From: Karalla daura
Taxonomy: Eukaryota > Chordata > Actinopteri > Chaetodontiformes > Leiognathidae
NCBI GenBank assembly: GCA_029224185.1
Contig: CM055196.1
Location: 3,704,193 to 3,768,192, forward strand
DNA: 64,000 bases
Direction of reading: 5' to 3'
The notes under the pieces are model-generated. The model was not told where the DNA came from, did no database searches, and worked only from the letters and a program-made list of their open reading frames with translations. The stretch's first letter is position 1; every line of letters starts with the position of its first letter. A program made the translations under genes and the position numbers. Below are positions 22,601-36,366 of the stretch, in pieces.

Positions 22601-24137
22601 CTCCCTCCCCCCCATCCATCCGCGGCCATGTAATTAGCCCGGGGGCCCACTGGGCCTTCGTCACGAGAGGAGGAATTCCAAAAACAGCACGCACTGCTGC
22701 TCCTGTTGTGTATCAAACGAGACAGAGGAGGCACCAAACAACCGAGTCTACAGTGAGACGAGCCGCGTAAGAGTAAAAGCTGCGCGCGCCTGTTCGTTTG
22801 CAGCAGGGGCGCGCTGATGAGGAAGCGGCCCATGGCACACCACACCCCAAACATATGATGAAATGTGGCAAAAGCGTGCGATGGAGGCCACGGACCCCTT
22901 TCATAACAGGCTATTATCTCTTATCTCCTCTCATAATGTACCCAGTATCAGGACTCACCGCAGGCACTCGACAACAAGTGAGCGCTGTGTTTTGTTTATC
23001 GGTCGAAGTGAAATCAATCAATAATCCTCTGCCAACAACACTGACGGGAATTACTGTATATAGAGTCTAATCCACTCTGGGTGCAATCAGAGGCGGTTTA
23101 TACATTTGGCAAAACAATATTAACTTAACGATGAGCGCAGGCCGCCGCCGGCGGTTAAATGGCTCGCTAATGCGGCTATTTGGGCCGTCAGTCTTAAACC
23201 GGTCGTACGTCTTCATTAGCCGGAGCCGCAGTGCTTCACTGGGCTTTGAGGGCCGTTCACGATGAGCCTGCAAGTCCGGGTGGATGTGTGCAGCGGCGTG
23301 ACCAACATCCAGCCCCCTCTCAACCGCCGTCGTAGCGAGTCGGGGATTTACCGGAGTTTTGTTTTGCCTCGCTCAGAGTCACTTGTTAATCTTTGCGTGC
23401 GCGCCGTAGCTTTAAAAAGCCATTTTCGGCTGTGTGGCGCTCCGAGCCCAAGCTGAAAATTGCACAGTCATTACCCATAAACTTTTTCTTCTCCGGTAGA
23501 TCTCCTCTTTTTGAAAATAAGTACATGGAGTTCACTGCGTTAAATGTCAATATTATGGTAATACTGACACTCAGTGTCAACCATGTGACACTCTACACGT
23601 GACTGAGAGACATTGCCTTTCAGGGGCCTGGATGCAAATGTGCGCTTTAATCCATAGGACGTTCTTGTCTGAGTGGTTGATGTTTTCAAACCCAGAGGAC
23701 CTTTGTTGTTTTCCATGTTTGAGCAGCAAAATGAGTGACGGTACGTAACACGCCTCAGACAGGCTTTCTTTCGTTTCTTACAGAAAAATGCCTGTCAGCA
23801 TATGGAGCCTGGACCCGTGGGTATTTTACTTGCAGTCTGTGTGTCTCACAGACGGAGCGTAATTCTGCGATGTTCCGTGTGCACACCACCCAGCGGCCAC
23901 CGGGGGATTAATCAAGGGGCCGAAGCACCAACAAAGACGCAGGAGAAAGTCAAACGAAATTCAATTTACAACAATCACATATTAAACCACTGCTAAGTAT
24001 ACAAATCCTCCTCCTTGGCCTTTGCTGACTTGTTGATTGTCCAAGCAAAAGTGAGTGTGAGAGGAAATTAAGCAGAAGGACTCAGATGAATACAACCTTT
24101 ACCGAAGGCACGTAAAAAGCCAGATCATTACTGGTCT

Positions 24138-24145
24138 CACACACG

Positions 24146-24188
<43 letters not shown>
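24138..24188 (+). repeat. (CA)n microsatellite
   Basis: Starts as CACACACGCACGC and becomes a pure CA run of about 18 units. Confidence 0.96.
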
Positions 24189-24190
<2 letters not shown>

Positions 24191-24839
24191 GGAAGTGGAT
24201 TTCCCCTCAATTTCCAGAACAAACAGAGAAATTGCCTGTTTCTTGGTTGGAGACTCAAGAGGTCAGACGACGTGTGTTAAACGCCTTCTGTTCTGGGAGC
24301 TGATGCTGATTAGAATCATTGTTTGGATAACAACCCCAAAGTTAAGTTGCGAGAACATAATCAACATCCAAAGCGCTTTGTTCGCTCTCGTTTCTCGACA
24401 GTTGGCCGGGCAAAGGCAGAGACCGGGTTTGATATCAGTCAAGTTGTTGGAAACGTGCGTCGTAACTGTACAACACAGTGCACGGCAACGTGTCCCTGAT
24501 GCAGCAAAATGTCCTCTCGCCGCAAGTCCTCGTGACGTTTCGCACCCTCGTGACGACTAAAAGCGCCACGCTGGATCGTCAGTCGGTCAGTGGGTGAAAG
24601 CAAAAGTCTTCAACAGCTGAACGCACGCTCGATTGGAGCAGGACACGAAGACTGCTGTCACCGTGACCCGCTGTGGACGTGTCTTTCACGGTGCTTCGGC
24701 CTCTGCAGGAAGCCAAGGCTGCCCTCTGAATTTACAAGCAATGAATTTCAGAGTGATCCTTTTTTAATGGTTTTGTGAACCCCTTTCTTTTCTTTTCCTG
24801 TGCTCCCGAACAGGCATCGACCTGGACAAAGGCTTTCAT

Positions 24840-24859
24840 TGTGTGTGTGTGTGTGTGTG
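24840..24859 (+). repeat. (GT)n microsatellite
   Basis: A pure GT run followed by GGCGGGGTGTGGGGGGGGGG. Confidence 0.93.
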
Positions 24860-27397
24860 GCGGGGTGTGGGGGGGGGGCTGCTTTGTAATGACTGCAGGT
24901 ACGGCTCGACTCACAGAGCGGCTCTTTGTGTGATGGACACCTGGAGGAGGGAGGATGGAGGAGGCGGTGGCCGCGGTTCAAAGGCCCTGCTTTCTCTCCG
25001 AATTATTTACCGTGTGATTCATAGCCCCGGCTCGCGCTGAACGAGCTCCTCGACGGCGCGCAAACACTCGTCCCGACTGAGCGCATCGCTCACTCCGATT
25101 AATTGAGATCACATCGATCAGGCGAACGGAGCTGCTGCGTCACGAGGAGCGCGGCGATAAACTGCACGGGCCTCTGCCGGGGCCCGCGACCAGCGCGGCG
25201 ATGTCCGGCGAACTGTGAGCAGCTAAAAGTGGAACCCGACAATTACAAGTTCACCGCAATTTCCTGAAATTCCCGGGGGGATCATAAATCACAGCTGGGT
25301 CAGTCGGCGAAAACACATGTGTTAATACAACGTCGACAGTAAATGGCCCTTCAAATGAACATCTGCGGAGCACATTGGGCCGACTTCCTCATTACCTCTC
25401 CACAGGCCACATGCGGGAGGGAGGCTGCAGCCAATTCACCGCTGGGCTACACACGAAGATACAGGTGAGGGGAGAAGAAGAAAGAAAACGCTACGTTTTC
25501 CTTCCCCTTTTTTTTTTTCACTGATTTGTTTGTGGAATCAACGCAGTGACCTTTATTTACGTCCCAGTTGCTCGACGCGGGAACCAAGGCCAAGCCAGCT
25601 CAGCCAGCCAATCAGGTGGGAGGAACAGTGGGCAGGGTGGATATTTTCAGATGGCGGTGCCTGGCTAGTCACCGTGTTACTTGCCTATCTCCATCTCGCA
25701 CAGGGAAAACTCCCTGGAACACACACACACAAACACACAAAACAAACACACAAAACACACATACATACGCGCCATTCACTCTCCCAGTGTGTAGTCCCAG
25801 ACACTCTCAGTAATTATGAGTCTCTGGTGGACCTAAACTGAGTTGGATGGGAAGCCAAAATGGATGTAGAGTACTTGTTAAAAACCTGTGCAGACGCAGG
25901 GAGGGCATGCAATCTCCGTCCACCCAAAAGACAAAGAAAGAGAAGAAAACAAACACTCGGGGTATGGAGTTGTCTCATTGACCTATCGGTGGTAGTCATG
26001 TTGAGCTGTGGGTGATATTTGCATCCAACAAGGTCATCTCTCAGGCAGACAGTGTTACAGAAGTGCAGCGCTACACTAGTGGTGAACCACAATCTTTCCA
26101 TAGGTTTAGCCGCACGCGGTTCATTCGTTCAGCGGGAACGTTTATTCCTCGAAGTGTAGGCACCAGGGCCCCGTGTGGTATTCCCGTCTGGCGAGGTTGG
26201 AAGTTTATTCTATGAGGAGGGAGAAGGACCCGAGCTAACTGTGGTGCGAGCCTCCACGCGTAAACACCGGCGCTGCGTGTGAGCGCCGTACGCACCCATA
26301 CTGTTTGCTTTGCACGAAAGCAAAACATCGCAATCAGTCAAAATATGATCCTAGCCATCTTGTCCGACTCAAGCGGCTCAGATTTTGTAGCGGAGACTAT
26401 AGAGCAAATCTGGGGGGGGGGTAAACACAAACATTCTGCGTCGCCCGCCGCCTCTGCGTTTGGCTCATCCGAGCGTAAGGTTTCTTGTATGGGGGATAAG
26501 TTGTGCAGCAGATGAGGAGAAGAGGGAGTGAGAGATGTAAACGTAGGAGAGGCGGGTCGTGCCAAAAGATCTCTCTTTCACTCATTCATCACCAGGTTAC
26601 ATGAGGTTTTTTTTGTGGCTGATTAGGTCTGCTCTACGACATCCATCTTCCCTCGTGATTCTGCAGCCACGCGGCCTCGTCTGTTGGCACTTTCCATGAG
26701 CCCCGGGTTGTTGCAGCACCAATCAACCAATCACAGCGGAATTATCTTACAAATAAGCCCCGGAGAAACTCCAGGATAGGGATCTGAAGTGACTTTTCGT
26801 TGTTTGTTTTAGCGATCAGCACTGATCCGAGCTGTGTCGCTGCCGGTGCGCGGACCTCAGACAGATAACAGATTTTCACCACGCAACAAAGCTCTTCTGA
26901 TCACAAGATAGACCTCCCCACTTTAGGCATCATACTTAAATGCAGTTACACTAGCTCCCAGGTCAAATGCCGGATTCGCAAGCGCTTGTTTATGCACAAG
27001 AAATGTGAGCTTGGCTTTGGTTTATGTATCGCGGGACATTGTGCCAGACGTACGAGCTGTGTGAGCTCAGGGCAAGGGAGGCAAATATTACAACAGGGTG
27101 GTTGCGGTTTTGGCTCTGCGCTCCGTAAGAAGAGCAAAAACAGAAACCACACTATTTTCAACCGTTGCTGTTGGTGGTGTTTGAGAAAATGATCCTCTTT
27201 AGAATATTTAGACGTAAAGCCAGGGAGAGACGATAATAGCGCTTCCCCGCGCGCACGCAAGCCAGAGGAAAAGGGGAATTCGGTGTCCGGCCGCTTCTTA
27301 GATGGGAAAATGTGTCCCGGCGCGAGTGCATGTATCAAATACTCTGACACAATTTGCGCAACAGCCAGATGAGTGTATATAATACACAATGGTTTAA

Positions 27398-27421
27398 CCC
27401 CCCCCCCCCCCCCCCCCCCCC
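27398..27421 (+). repeat. Poly-C tract (C24)
   Basis: Twenty-four consecutive C bases. It is one of three C runs of 24 or more in the window. Confidence 0.95.
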
Positions 27422-30400
27422 GACCTGTGTGTAATCCGGCATGAGCCTCTCAGATTGCACCGTACAGCATGCGTTCCCCCGGCCTTGACATGAATCACAT
27501 ATATTAGCTCTTACTCAGTGCTCCTCCCTTCACCACAACACACTCATCCACACTCGGTTAAGTGACATCATCAAGAACTCGATGCTCCGCCATCTGCGTC
27601 TTATCTCCCGCCTCCCGTCCCCGATGACTCCTCTAGCTGCTCATATTTTTTTTCAATGAACAGTCCCAAAAGGTCGACACCGGGAGAGAGAAAACAGGCG
27701 CGCGTGGAACGGCCTCAGCAGATGTCCTCAGATTTGGGGAGAGCATTCGGGGAAGGGAGGTGGGGGGCGGAGGGGGGGGAGGGGGGGTAAATTCATCTTG
27801 TCACTTTAAAAGGATCCCGGTGGGCAGGACGCGCCATTTGTTACCTACGCGAAGAGTCGAGCTGACGTTCATTGCTGGGAGGCGCTCCTTGGTCGTGACA
27901 GTGGACACGTGCGCTGACGTGGCAGCTCAAACCCTCCCATCCCTGCCACAGCTGTGCAGGTGTAGCACGCAGGTGGAGCAAATAGTCCGCACGACAGTCA
28001 AATGGGACGTGACCATGCATATCGGCACGTTCAGGGAGTATCTCAAAATCCAGGCGCTGACATCCACCTTTGCTTTGGATGCAACGAAAACGACCATTGA
28101 AATTCAGCACGAGGCAGGAGCTAAGGAATTGCTTAAACACTACACAGATCACGGATGTAACGCTGGGGAAAAAAAAGACAAAAAACTAATTGCGAAAGTC
28201 TCTGCTCTTTTTTTCGGACGCATCGCACACGGCGACCAGTTCAAGTAAGGTCGGTAAATCATTTTGCATTGCAGGCCGAAAAACAGCGAGCTGCATTAAA
28301 TATGCATGCCGGGAGAAATTCTCCATGTTGCGCTAAGGGGACATGCTACAGCACATCTGACCCATTGTGACACCTGTTGCATTATTTATCATTCATGAAT
28401 AAGGAAGCGAAGACACTGCGGCTGTATCCGTGAATGTCCATGTAAGACATCAGATATTAAAAAAATGCATGCGGATCATTTCCGCTGCTACAGGGAGGAT
28501 TTTTTAATTGTGTCGCCGCCTCCAAAACAGGGAATGACAGATAAATGTAACAGTTTAAAGCTGGAAATTAGTGAAATTTGACACTTGCATTTGCAGTTGT
28601 CCTGTATAATTCCTCCACCGTGCAGAATAAGCATGTGCCATAAATGCCTTTATAGACACATTTTATGTGCAGTTCTTTTGGACGCCTGGTAATAACTTTA
28701 AATCAAGTATTTATTGCAGATAGAGATTTTGCCACGGTACACTGTAGCTCTGAAACTGAAATGTGTCGATTTTACGTGTTAGTCTAGTACGGGTTAAAAA
28801 AGATATGTGGTGGATGTGGCAGCCGTTGCTGGTAACTTCATATTTACTACTGTACATAGACAAAACGATGGTGCATATACACTCTCCTCGATAATTGATG
28901 ATAATGGGAACTATGCGAACAGCACTCCATGGAGATGACAGTTATACAATGCAAAATAGTGTTAAAAATAACAGTATTATGAGGAGAACTCTCGGTCTGA
29001 TAGATGATGTATTACGTAACTTACGTCTGTGCCAACGAAGTGACAAAGCAAGTCCGGCCCATTCTACAAGCACGACACTGTAGCGACGAGAGCGAGCTTG
29101 ACGGGAACACATCTTGCTCGGCGCTCCTTGAATGCAGCCGATTCTGGCTGTCGTGGATCGCGTTCGGCCCACTCGGTGGGCTTCTCCCTGCGCTGAAAGA
29201 AAAGAGCCGCCTTTCACACTTGTCATTCCTTTTGCTAATTCAAGATCTGCCTCACACTCCTAATTACTCACTCATTCATCCCCTTTCTTCCCCTCTGTTG
29301 CACAGCACCAGCCTGCAGGAATGCCGGGAGAGCGTCCTCATTATGGGGCAGACAACAGTTTGGGCATAGTTCTTCAAACATAAGGTTGGTTGCCGCTTTC
29401 ACTCCGAGAGATACAATCGACCTTGGAGTGTCCCTGTGGGGAAAACACTAAAGCGGTGTTATGCGCTCGAGTGTGGGAAGAAAAGTGTAATAACTTTCAC
29501 CTGAATGCCTCCACTCTAGCAAACACCATGGGTTTGTCATTCACAGGCCTCAGACCCCCCCATCCCCCCCTCCATCCACCCCGCATTCAGAGGAGGAGTC
29601 CTGCAGGGATCTCGCACTAATGAGGCAGCAGGCATTTCCCTGGCTTGTAACAAACCGCTGTGTTTGGAGCCTTTCTCTTGACTGCGAGCTGCATCCAGCA
29701 CCAGCTACTATTTCGAGAGTGAAAGGGATTCACAATTAATGATGCAATTATGCTAATGGGGTTGCCAAGCTGCTGGTTTCGCCTCCCCTCCTACTAAGTA
29801 TCAATCCCGCTGAAGAATGGCAAAGTGAAAGCATGGCTGCTCAGACTCGGAGCAAACATTTTGCCCCGCGAGTCGCAGGGCTTCCCTGAGAAACGGCGAG
29901 GCAGTGAGAACTGGACGATTGGCTGCGGAAGAACGGGGCTCTTGTTTATTGTCGCTCCGCTTTTCATACCGTTTGGAGAGAAGAAAAAAAAGAAGTACTG
30001 GCAGACCTGGTCTAGAGCGTATTCTTGAGATCCAATCAAGTTTTGGCCGGAGAGCCGGTCTGAATATTGACAGGGTGACCTCACCCCCGAGCTGCTTGCA
30101 GCCACACGGTGCATGAGCTGTTTCTGGCTCGTGGGTGATTTTTCCTCGTCAGGCCAGCTCCAACCTTTCCAGCCCACCTTTCAGCGGCATTTTCTCGGCC
30201 CTGGATGGTACGATTGTCTCGTCATTCATGTGCACACACAATAGCACCTTGTTGTGCGCGGGCTTTGAAAAGCGCAATGCAAACAGAGGTGATTGCTACT
30301 ATTCAAGCGCTTTTGGCTGTGGGTTATCGCACCTTGAAGATAATTGAGGAGAGCGTCTCCAGAGACAAATGCCAGTGGAAAGTCCGGAGAAGATTTTTCT

Positions 30401-33400
30401 TTGTTTGTTTTACCATCCTGATAAAATGGGCATTTAATGGAAAATGAGTCGTAATTGTGCTTGGCGTGGCGGAGTAATCCTTATATATTTTCTCTGGCAC
30501 GTCTTCTATAAGATCGGTGTACATCTTGCATTTCCATCCAGAGCCACTGCTCAAAATTAGCCCCGTGTTTAGTTAACCTTCAAAATAGACACAGAGCTGG
30601 AAAGCAGCAGACTGTCCTAAATGAGCGTCTCTCAAGTGATGAAATTAAACCTATTCACAATGTACTCCACAGAGTATACAGTGTGGTGACACTGCCAGAC
30701 GTCTGCGCTGAGTGCATTTTCCAGCCCCGGCGCAGCAAAACCTTTTTGTCTGTCAGACAAGACAAGGTCTTTATCTCTGTGTCGTGGAAGGGTATTTTCT
30801 GGTTTTTGCATCCTTTTGTAAATTCGCCTTTTATGGGTTCTTGCAACGACACCCAAGTAGTTCATACTGAAATGCTCACACATATCCAGGGGTTCAATTT
30901 TCCATTCAGGTCGCTGTAGCAGCACAATTTTGTTCGAATGCTGAAAATTTGAAGTCCAGTTTTTTTAAATGTTCCAGATAACCTGTGAAAACTCACCCCC
31001 AGTCACGTGAATGAATTGTTTTGGTGCTTGAAATGGGTTAGCTTAACAAAAGTAGTGAAATATGTGGGAAAAAGTAGATAACTGATTTATATTCTAGTGT
31101 ATGCACAAAGAAAAAAAAGGAATATCTATACATAAAGGAGCTTGTCTTAGCTAGCTTTAGCTATCAGCTAATGTTTAAGTGATGGAGGCAGGAAATGATT
31201 ATTTGGAGTTTTTGACACACAACTCCACTTGACAAACGTGTGGATGGTGATGCTCTGGGGTGGTTCTGTTTTGATTAAACTGTGAGCAGGGTAATTACGG
31301 ATGTTACACCTGCACGTCCCCGCATAATCGCATTACTCCCCCATGCCGAGATCGTTCCACTGATCCTCATTTCATCAGAGACAAACAGTGTACGTGAGCC
31401 TGATAGTTTCACTCCACCGTGCTCTACCCTGCACGGATGAGTAGAGGTTAATTACACAAGCAGTGCACAAAGGAGTCATGCGAGTTTGCTGCAGATTGAA
31501 ATGATGATTTTTAGCCGCGGCCATTTTGCTAAAGCTGTTGTAGCAGCCTATCTTCTTTTTTTCCGTTTTGATATAGAGTTATTTTATTTAGCCTTTAAAA
31601 GGAGCCCAGTGCCAGGTTCCAGCCAGCCTCACTGACAATAATTGTCACGTAGCACGACATATAAAACCACACTACACAAACTAAACAATGGCTAGCCAGA
31701 GCCCAACAATCACACAGTGGCTGTTTGTGTAGTGTGTGTGTGTGTGTGTGGGTGGGTGTATGTGCATGAGGGTTAGTAGAGGGCTGCTGACAGTTCCCAG
31801 GAGATTTCCCTAATTTCCCTAGCAGGAACAATGCTATGGCTGGCTGAGTGTTTGCTCTTGTCAGTCAAACTGCCAGATGACGACAAAGACGAACCAGCCA
31901 GCAACAGCTCAAGTCAACTCCGGACTATGGAGAGAGAGCGGTAAAACAGCAACTAAGCTTCTGCCTTCTCCACCCAGCTCCTTCCAGAGCTAAACCACAC
32001 AGATGACGCCTGCTTCATTTAGACTCTTTCAGCGCTGATAGTCAATAGACGCGAGTTGCAGAAGTCTTTTGGGTTGCGGTTGGTAAATGATGCTGCATGT
32101 TGCATGTTCCATGCAAAAATGAAAACCACCACACTGAAATTGCCATCGCAGTCAACAAAGGACATTTGTAGAGCGTGTCAGAAAGCGCGCCCGCCATTCA
32201 CACCTCGCAGGTTTGCCTGTGCCCTTCGAGTGTGACATAAATTCAAATACATGACGTGTGGGGAATATGTAACATAGCACCCATTTGCGGAGAACATGTG
32301 AATAAGCTACAACAAACAGACTGGGTTTACAGAGAGATCATCTATTAATGGCTCTCAGAGGACCACGCAGATTCAACAGCCTGGTGTATTATCAAAAGGA
32401 ACTTCAGTGAAGACAAAAGATCCTGGTGAATTAAAAACAATATAACGCAAAGAAGGAATCAAACAGAGCTTGCACGTCGGTAGCTCAATTCTGATTTCAT
32501 CCGATGAAGCAAGGAATTACCCTTTGAAACTGCAAATTATCCCGAGTGAAACATGTTAGCATCCAATCAGTGGCTGGAACATTTCACCCAGAACCACCGA
32601 ACGTCAACCACATGGGAGCTGGAAGAACAATCAGGGGACTATTGTAAACTCTTATGAAGTAACAGACCGACATTAGCATCTGTGGAGCTGTTTGATTTGA
32701 ACAGTGCCAGTGAAAGCACTTATTCTTCCATTCAGCTGGAAACAAAAAGGTTTTATTCCACTATTACAGTCCGTCGACGTGCTATCCAAATCCCACCCCA
32801 CCATCGAGGCTCATCAGTGTCTGAAATGTGCATTTTCCATAACATGATGATGAAATATCGACCGGGAGCACAGCTCTCCTAAGCAACACAACAAAACATC
32901 AGGACACTAGCTGCCTTCTGTTCACATTTTCATGTTTCTTTTTTCTTTTTTCCAGCAATTTACACTACAGCCGTAGCTCTTTCAAAGCATATCCCCCCGG
33001 CATTTCTATTCAGACAAGGTCCACAGTAAATTGAGATTCTGGTTGGTCCTCCTTTCACTTCCCTTTTTCGATTTTAGGGCTCTGGCAGTTGCAGCGCACC
33101 CTCTACATCTCCAGGTTTGTTGCAGCACCACAGCGCAGTGCTCAAGATGTGCACGGAGCGATTCATGGTGAATAGATAATTGCTCTGTGTGAAGCCATGA
33201 TGAGTTTCCATCATGGTGCCAATGAGGGGAGTCTGCTTGTCATTAAACAAGAGGAAAACCGACAGCGACGACCTATTTTTAAAAGCAGGGCTCAGTGATT
33301 AAACAAAAATATCTACAGCACATACACAGCATGTAGTTACACTACAGCATATACGTTTTTATCTGGAAGCAACATCAAGAATGTGTGTTTCGTAAGCAGG

Positions 33401-33865
33401 GATGGAAATCCCCTCAGTGGAGCTGAGCGTCATGTGTCCAAGGTAAATGAGAGTCCCTTGTCCAACCTTTCACATGCTGTCTGCCTCACACTGTGACATT
33501 TCAGTCATGTCGCCCATAACAGAATGTCAACCTGGGTGCTGCGTCCCGGGCCATTAATCTCCCTAATTGAATAAAGATGAAGAGAAACCACTGTGATGAG
33601 AAAGGGCAGATGAGTGTCTGGGGTGCCATTTAATGACCCCAGTGATTTATGGCGGAGGATAACACCCCGTTTAGAAGCATGTGGGTGGCACGTCAGAGGA
33701 CAGCTTGCAGAAATGGCCTTTTCCACCCTTCTCCCTGTTGGACTGGGGGGCAAATAGCCCGGCCTGCACCTCAACATCGTAAATTTCAAGTCCAGAGAGA
33801 GAAGTTCAAGCTGCTAGGAGACAGAAAGTTTGACCGGTCTGTGGAATATGTAAACTGAAATTAAA

Positions 33866-34236
33866 AAGGTCAGAAAAGAAAAGGACATGGAGAGGAAGAA
33901 AAGGAAAAGGACGTATTGTACAGGTTCAGGGAAGGAAAGAGAAGGAACCGAGAGGAAATAAACAGAACGAGAGAGGAAAAAACATCGGAAAACAGATGGG
34001 AAGGAAAGGACCAGGAGGCAAAAAAAAAAACTAAAAAGAGGGAAAGGAAATGACAGAGAGGGATGTGGAGGAACAGAGACGGAAAAGATGGGAAACCGAG
34101 GGGAAAGGAGTGCAAAAATAAATGAAAAGAGATGACAGAAAAGGAAGACAGAGAAGAAAGAGGAAATGACAAGGGAGGAAAGGAGTAAAATAAGGGACAG
34201 AGAGAGCAAGTGAAAGGGGGGGAAAAGGGAAGAAAA
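33866..34236 (+). repeat. Purine-rich (AG) low-complexity tract
   Basis: About 370 bases that are overwhelmingly A and G on the + strand, with recurring GGAAAGGA, AGAGAGG and GGGAAAGG words and few pyrimidines. On the - strand this gives open frames rich in Ser, Phe and Leu that are not genes. Confidence 0.85.
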
Positions 34237-34945
34237 GAAGGGGCCTAGGTTGCCAGGTGGTTCCTTGTGGGGCCTGCCCTGCTGGATGCAGCATTAACTT
34301 GAGAAATGAAAGGCAAAGCTTTGTGGAATATGGCCTCTTTCAAGGCTCATTAGTGTACAATCACAATTTGTTTCAGTTATTGTAAGGTATATGGCTGCTG
34401 GAGTGGCTACTGTAAATATACCGTTTGAGTGAGACGTGCTGAATGAGAAACAGCGCTCGATTCCTGGACGTGTCCTGCTCCCCTGATTCATTTCATGCGG
34501 ATCAGGACAAGTGACTGGCGCGCTGCCGTCTCTGGTCTCAAAGAGAAAAAAAAAACACGAGGAGGAAGCGAATGCGCGCACACCTGTTTTTAAAAAGCAA
34601 AAGCTTCTTTCCCCCCTCATTCCCTTTGACATATTTCAAAGGGAGGCTAATGGCATTCGCAGGCGCAGTGTGATTACATGGCATGTTAACGCTCCTGAAA
34701 AGACAAAGTCCCGTGTCAGGCCTGGGAGGGGGGGGTATTCATTTTACAGCGGGGGCAGCCCGACGCAGATGTTAACAGAATCACGGCCATAAGCCCGGAG
34801 GTGGCCTCCGCCGGGCGCCCGCGCTGCCACCTCCCAGCAGAGTCACGCTGCGCACCCAGCTGCAGTGTTCACCCCAGAAAACACTGATAATGCCAGTGGT
34901 GGCCTAGCCTGACGGTTTGCGGGGGCAGGAGCAGCCCTAATCGTC

Positions 34946-35135
34946 CAAATTATCAAGTTTCCGATGGTACCTGAACGCGCCTCATTGTTTCCGATGGTAC
35001 CTGAACGCACCTCGCTTGAGAGCGGGAAAACTCGAAGGAAAATAAACAGACTGTCGGCGTTATTAGCCCTGCGGGGGCGGCGGGGGGGGGTCGTGTAAAC
35101 CCTGGCGACCCGCCAGGTTTATAATACAGTGAGCT
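34946..35135 (+). repeat. Unnamed dispersed element, copy B
   Basis: Two direct repeats of GTTTCCGATGGTACCTGAAC begin at 34957 and 34987 (30-base period). They are followed by ACCTCGC, AGCGGGA, AATAAAC, a GGCGTTATTAG segment, a GGGGGCGGCGGGGGG run, a 7-base-stem hairpin (CCTGGCG ACC CGCCAGG) and TTTATAATACAGTG. Module order and orientation match copy A at 1571-1770, with strong divergence between the modules. Confidence 0.6.
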
Positions 35136-36252
35136 GCCAAGTCCCCCTTAATGAAGGAAAGGGTTAAATGTGAACACACACACTCACAGCTGGACAACCA
35201 CACCTCCCTCTCTGGTTATGTGTGCGTTGCCACCACCCCGCGGTCCATCACACACCCGGCACAGTGAGGGCAGGTTGGAGGATAATCAGCTCATCAACAT
35301 GTCTGAGCCTCCGGGTGCCATCTCACAGAATGTGTGCGGGTGTGATATTACATCCTCAAATACAGCCGAAGTGTTGTAATGAGTGTCTTGCCTGAGAGGT
35401 TTTTTTTTCTTTCTCTTTTTTTGTTATACAAGCCCCTGGCTGACTTTGTGGGCTTGTTTCAATATCTGCAAATTTGCCTCTAATTCCTCTATTGTTCCCC
35501 ATTATTGCAACCTCAGGACATCTGGGCTCAGACAGGGAAGATGAAAATGCAAGACCAAGTTCAGATAGCGACATATCTTTCATTTTCTACATTTTTAGTC
35601 TTGGAGTAAATTCAGGCTGATCCTTGATAGTGACTCCACACAAAACTGGACCCGAGGACCCAGGATGTAGCAGAGATTTGCTGCTGGCAGGGCCCTAGGA
35701 GAACGAAGAAATCTGCAACAGCTGTGACATTGTTTCTGGATGACTGGCACTTATAGAAAGAAGTCCGAAAGGGAGAAAAGAGATATTCCGATTTCAGATT
35801 TCACTGAAAACGGATGCGATGAACGCAGAACGAGATGGCCGGATGAAAACAAATGAAGCAGTCCACATCTGCCTCATTATACCCCTCATCTGCTTCAAGA
35901 CAAAGGAGAAGAAGGAGAAGTCCTCACATTTGTGACTGGAGTGTGTTTGATGTCTTCTGGAGCATCTCGAGGCCTGCCCGCAGCCCTGGAGCTTTCCAGC
36001 AGATTAACTGGCCCTGGGTGGCAGCTCCCCCTCTGCTGCATCAGGATCCTCTTTTTGTCACATTTACAGGAAAGGAAGGAGAGGAGGCCAGAGTGTGGTG
36101 GATGGGAGTGAGAAGACAGGATTTATTGAACTGTCTGGGGCCTGTTAATGTTGGAAGCACACATAAAATCCATTATGCTTATATAATGTCTAAAAAAGTG
36201 GATTTATCTACACATTGCATAAATATTGAATTAGTCTCTCCCTCGCTTTCAG

Positions 36253-36366
36253 GGAGGAGCTGCTTCATGCTTGTGACACATGTAGCCTACTGTGTAGCCA
36301 CTGAATGCAGTCAAGTACAGAATTATGAGCAGTTCCAGCAAAGCTTAGCCTGTCGTCTTATTGCAG
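36253..36366 (+). other. Exon-like open segment with strong splice sites; no gene assigned
   Basis: CTCTCCCTCGCTTTCAG precedes it and GTAAGT follows it at 36367, both near consensus. The 114 bases between stay open in one frame, which contains CFMLVTHVAYCVATECSQVQ and then NYEQFQQSLACRLIA, phase 1 at both ends. I find no partner exon and no family match. It could be an exon of an unrecognised transcript, or chance. Confidence 0.2.

Larger units (their letters stand above)
15546..24100. other. Intergenic, first part of the gene-poor interval
   Basis: No gene recognised on either strand. It contains an AT run near 16004-16019, a long GT tract at 19574-19636, a GTGTGCGCGC run near 18755-18780, and a fish-repeat-like fragment at 19211-19290. 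Open frames up to about 170 codons lack family similarity and splice context. The sequence is otherwise unique-looking and could hold conserved non-coding elements, which only alignment could show. Confidence 0.6.
24100..34240. other. Intergenic, second part of the gene-poor interval
   Basis: No gene recognised. It holds a CA tract (24138-24188), a GT tract (24840-24859), CA-type runs near 25719-25765, a 24-base C run (27398-27421), a short GT run near 31734-31751 and the purine-rich tract at 33866-34236. Open frames of up to 162 codons (for example 27760-28248) begin in poly-Gly low complexity and show no recognisable domain. Confidence 0.6.

Noticed and set aside
33814..34294. Ser/Phe/Leu-rich - strand frames that look like membrane proteins
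   Set aside because: They translate the purine-rich tract; composition alone creates the hydrophobic pattern.
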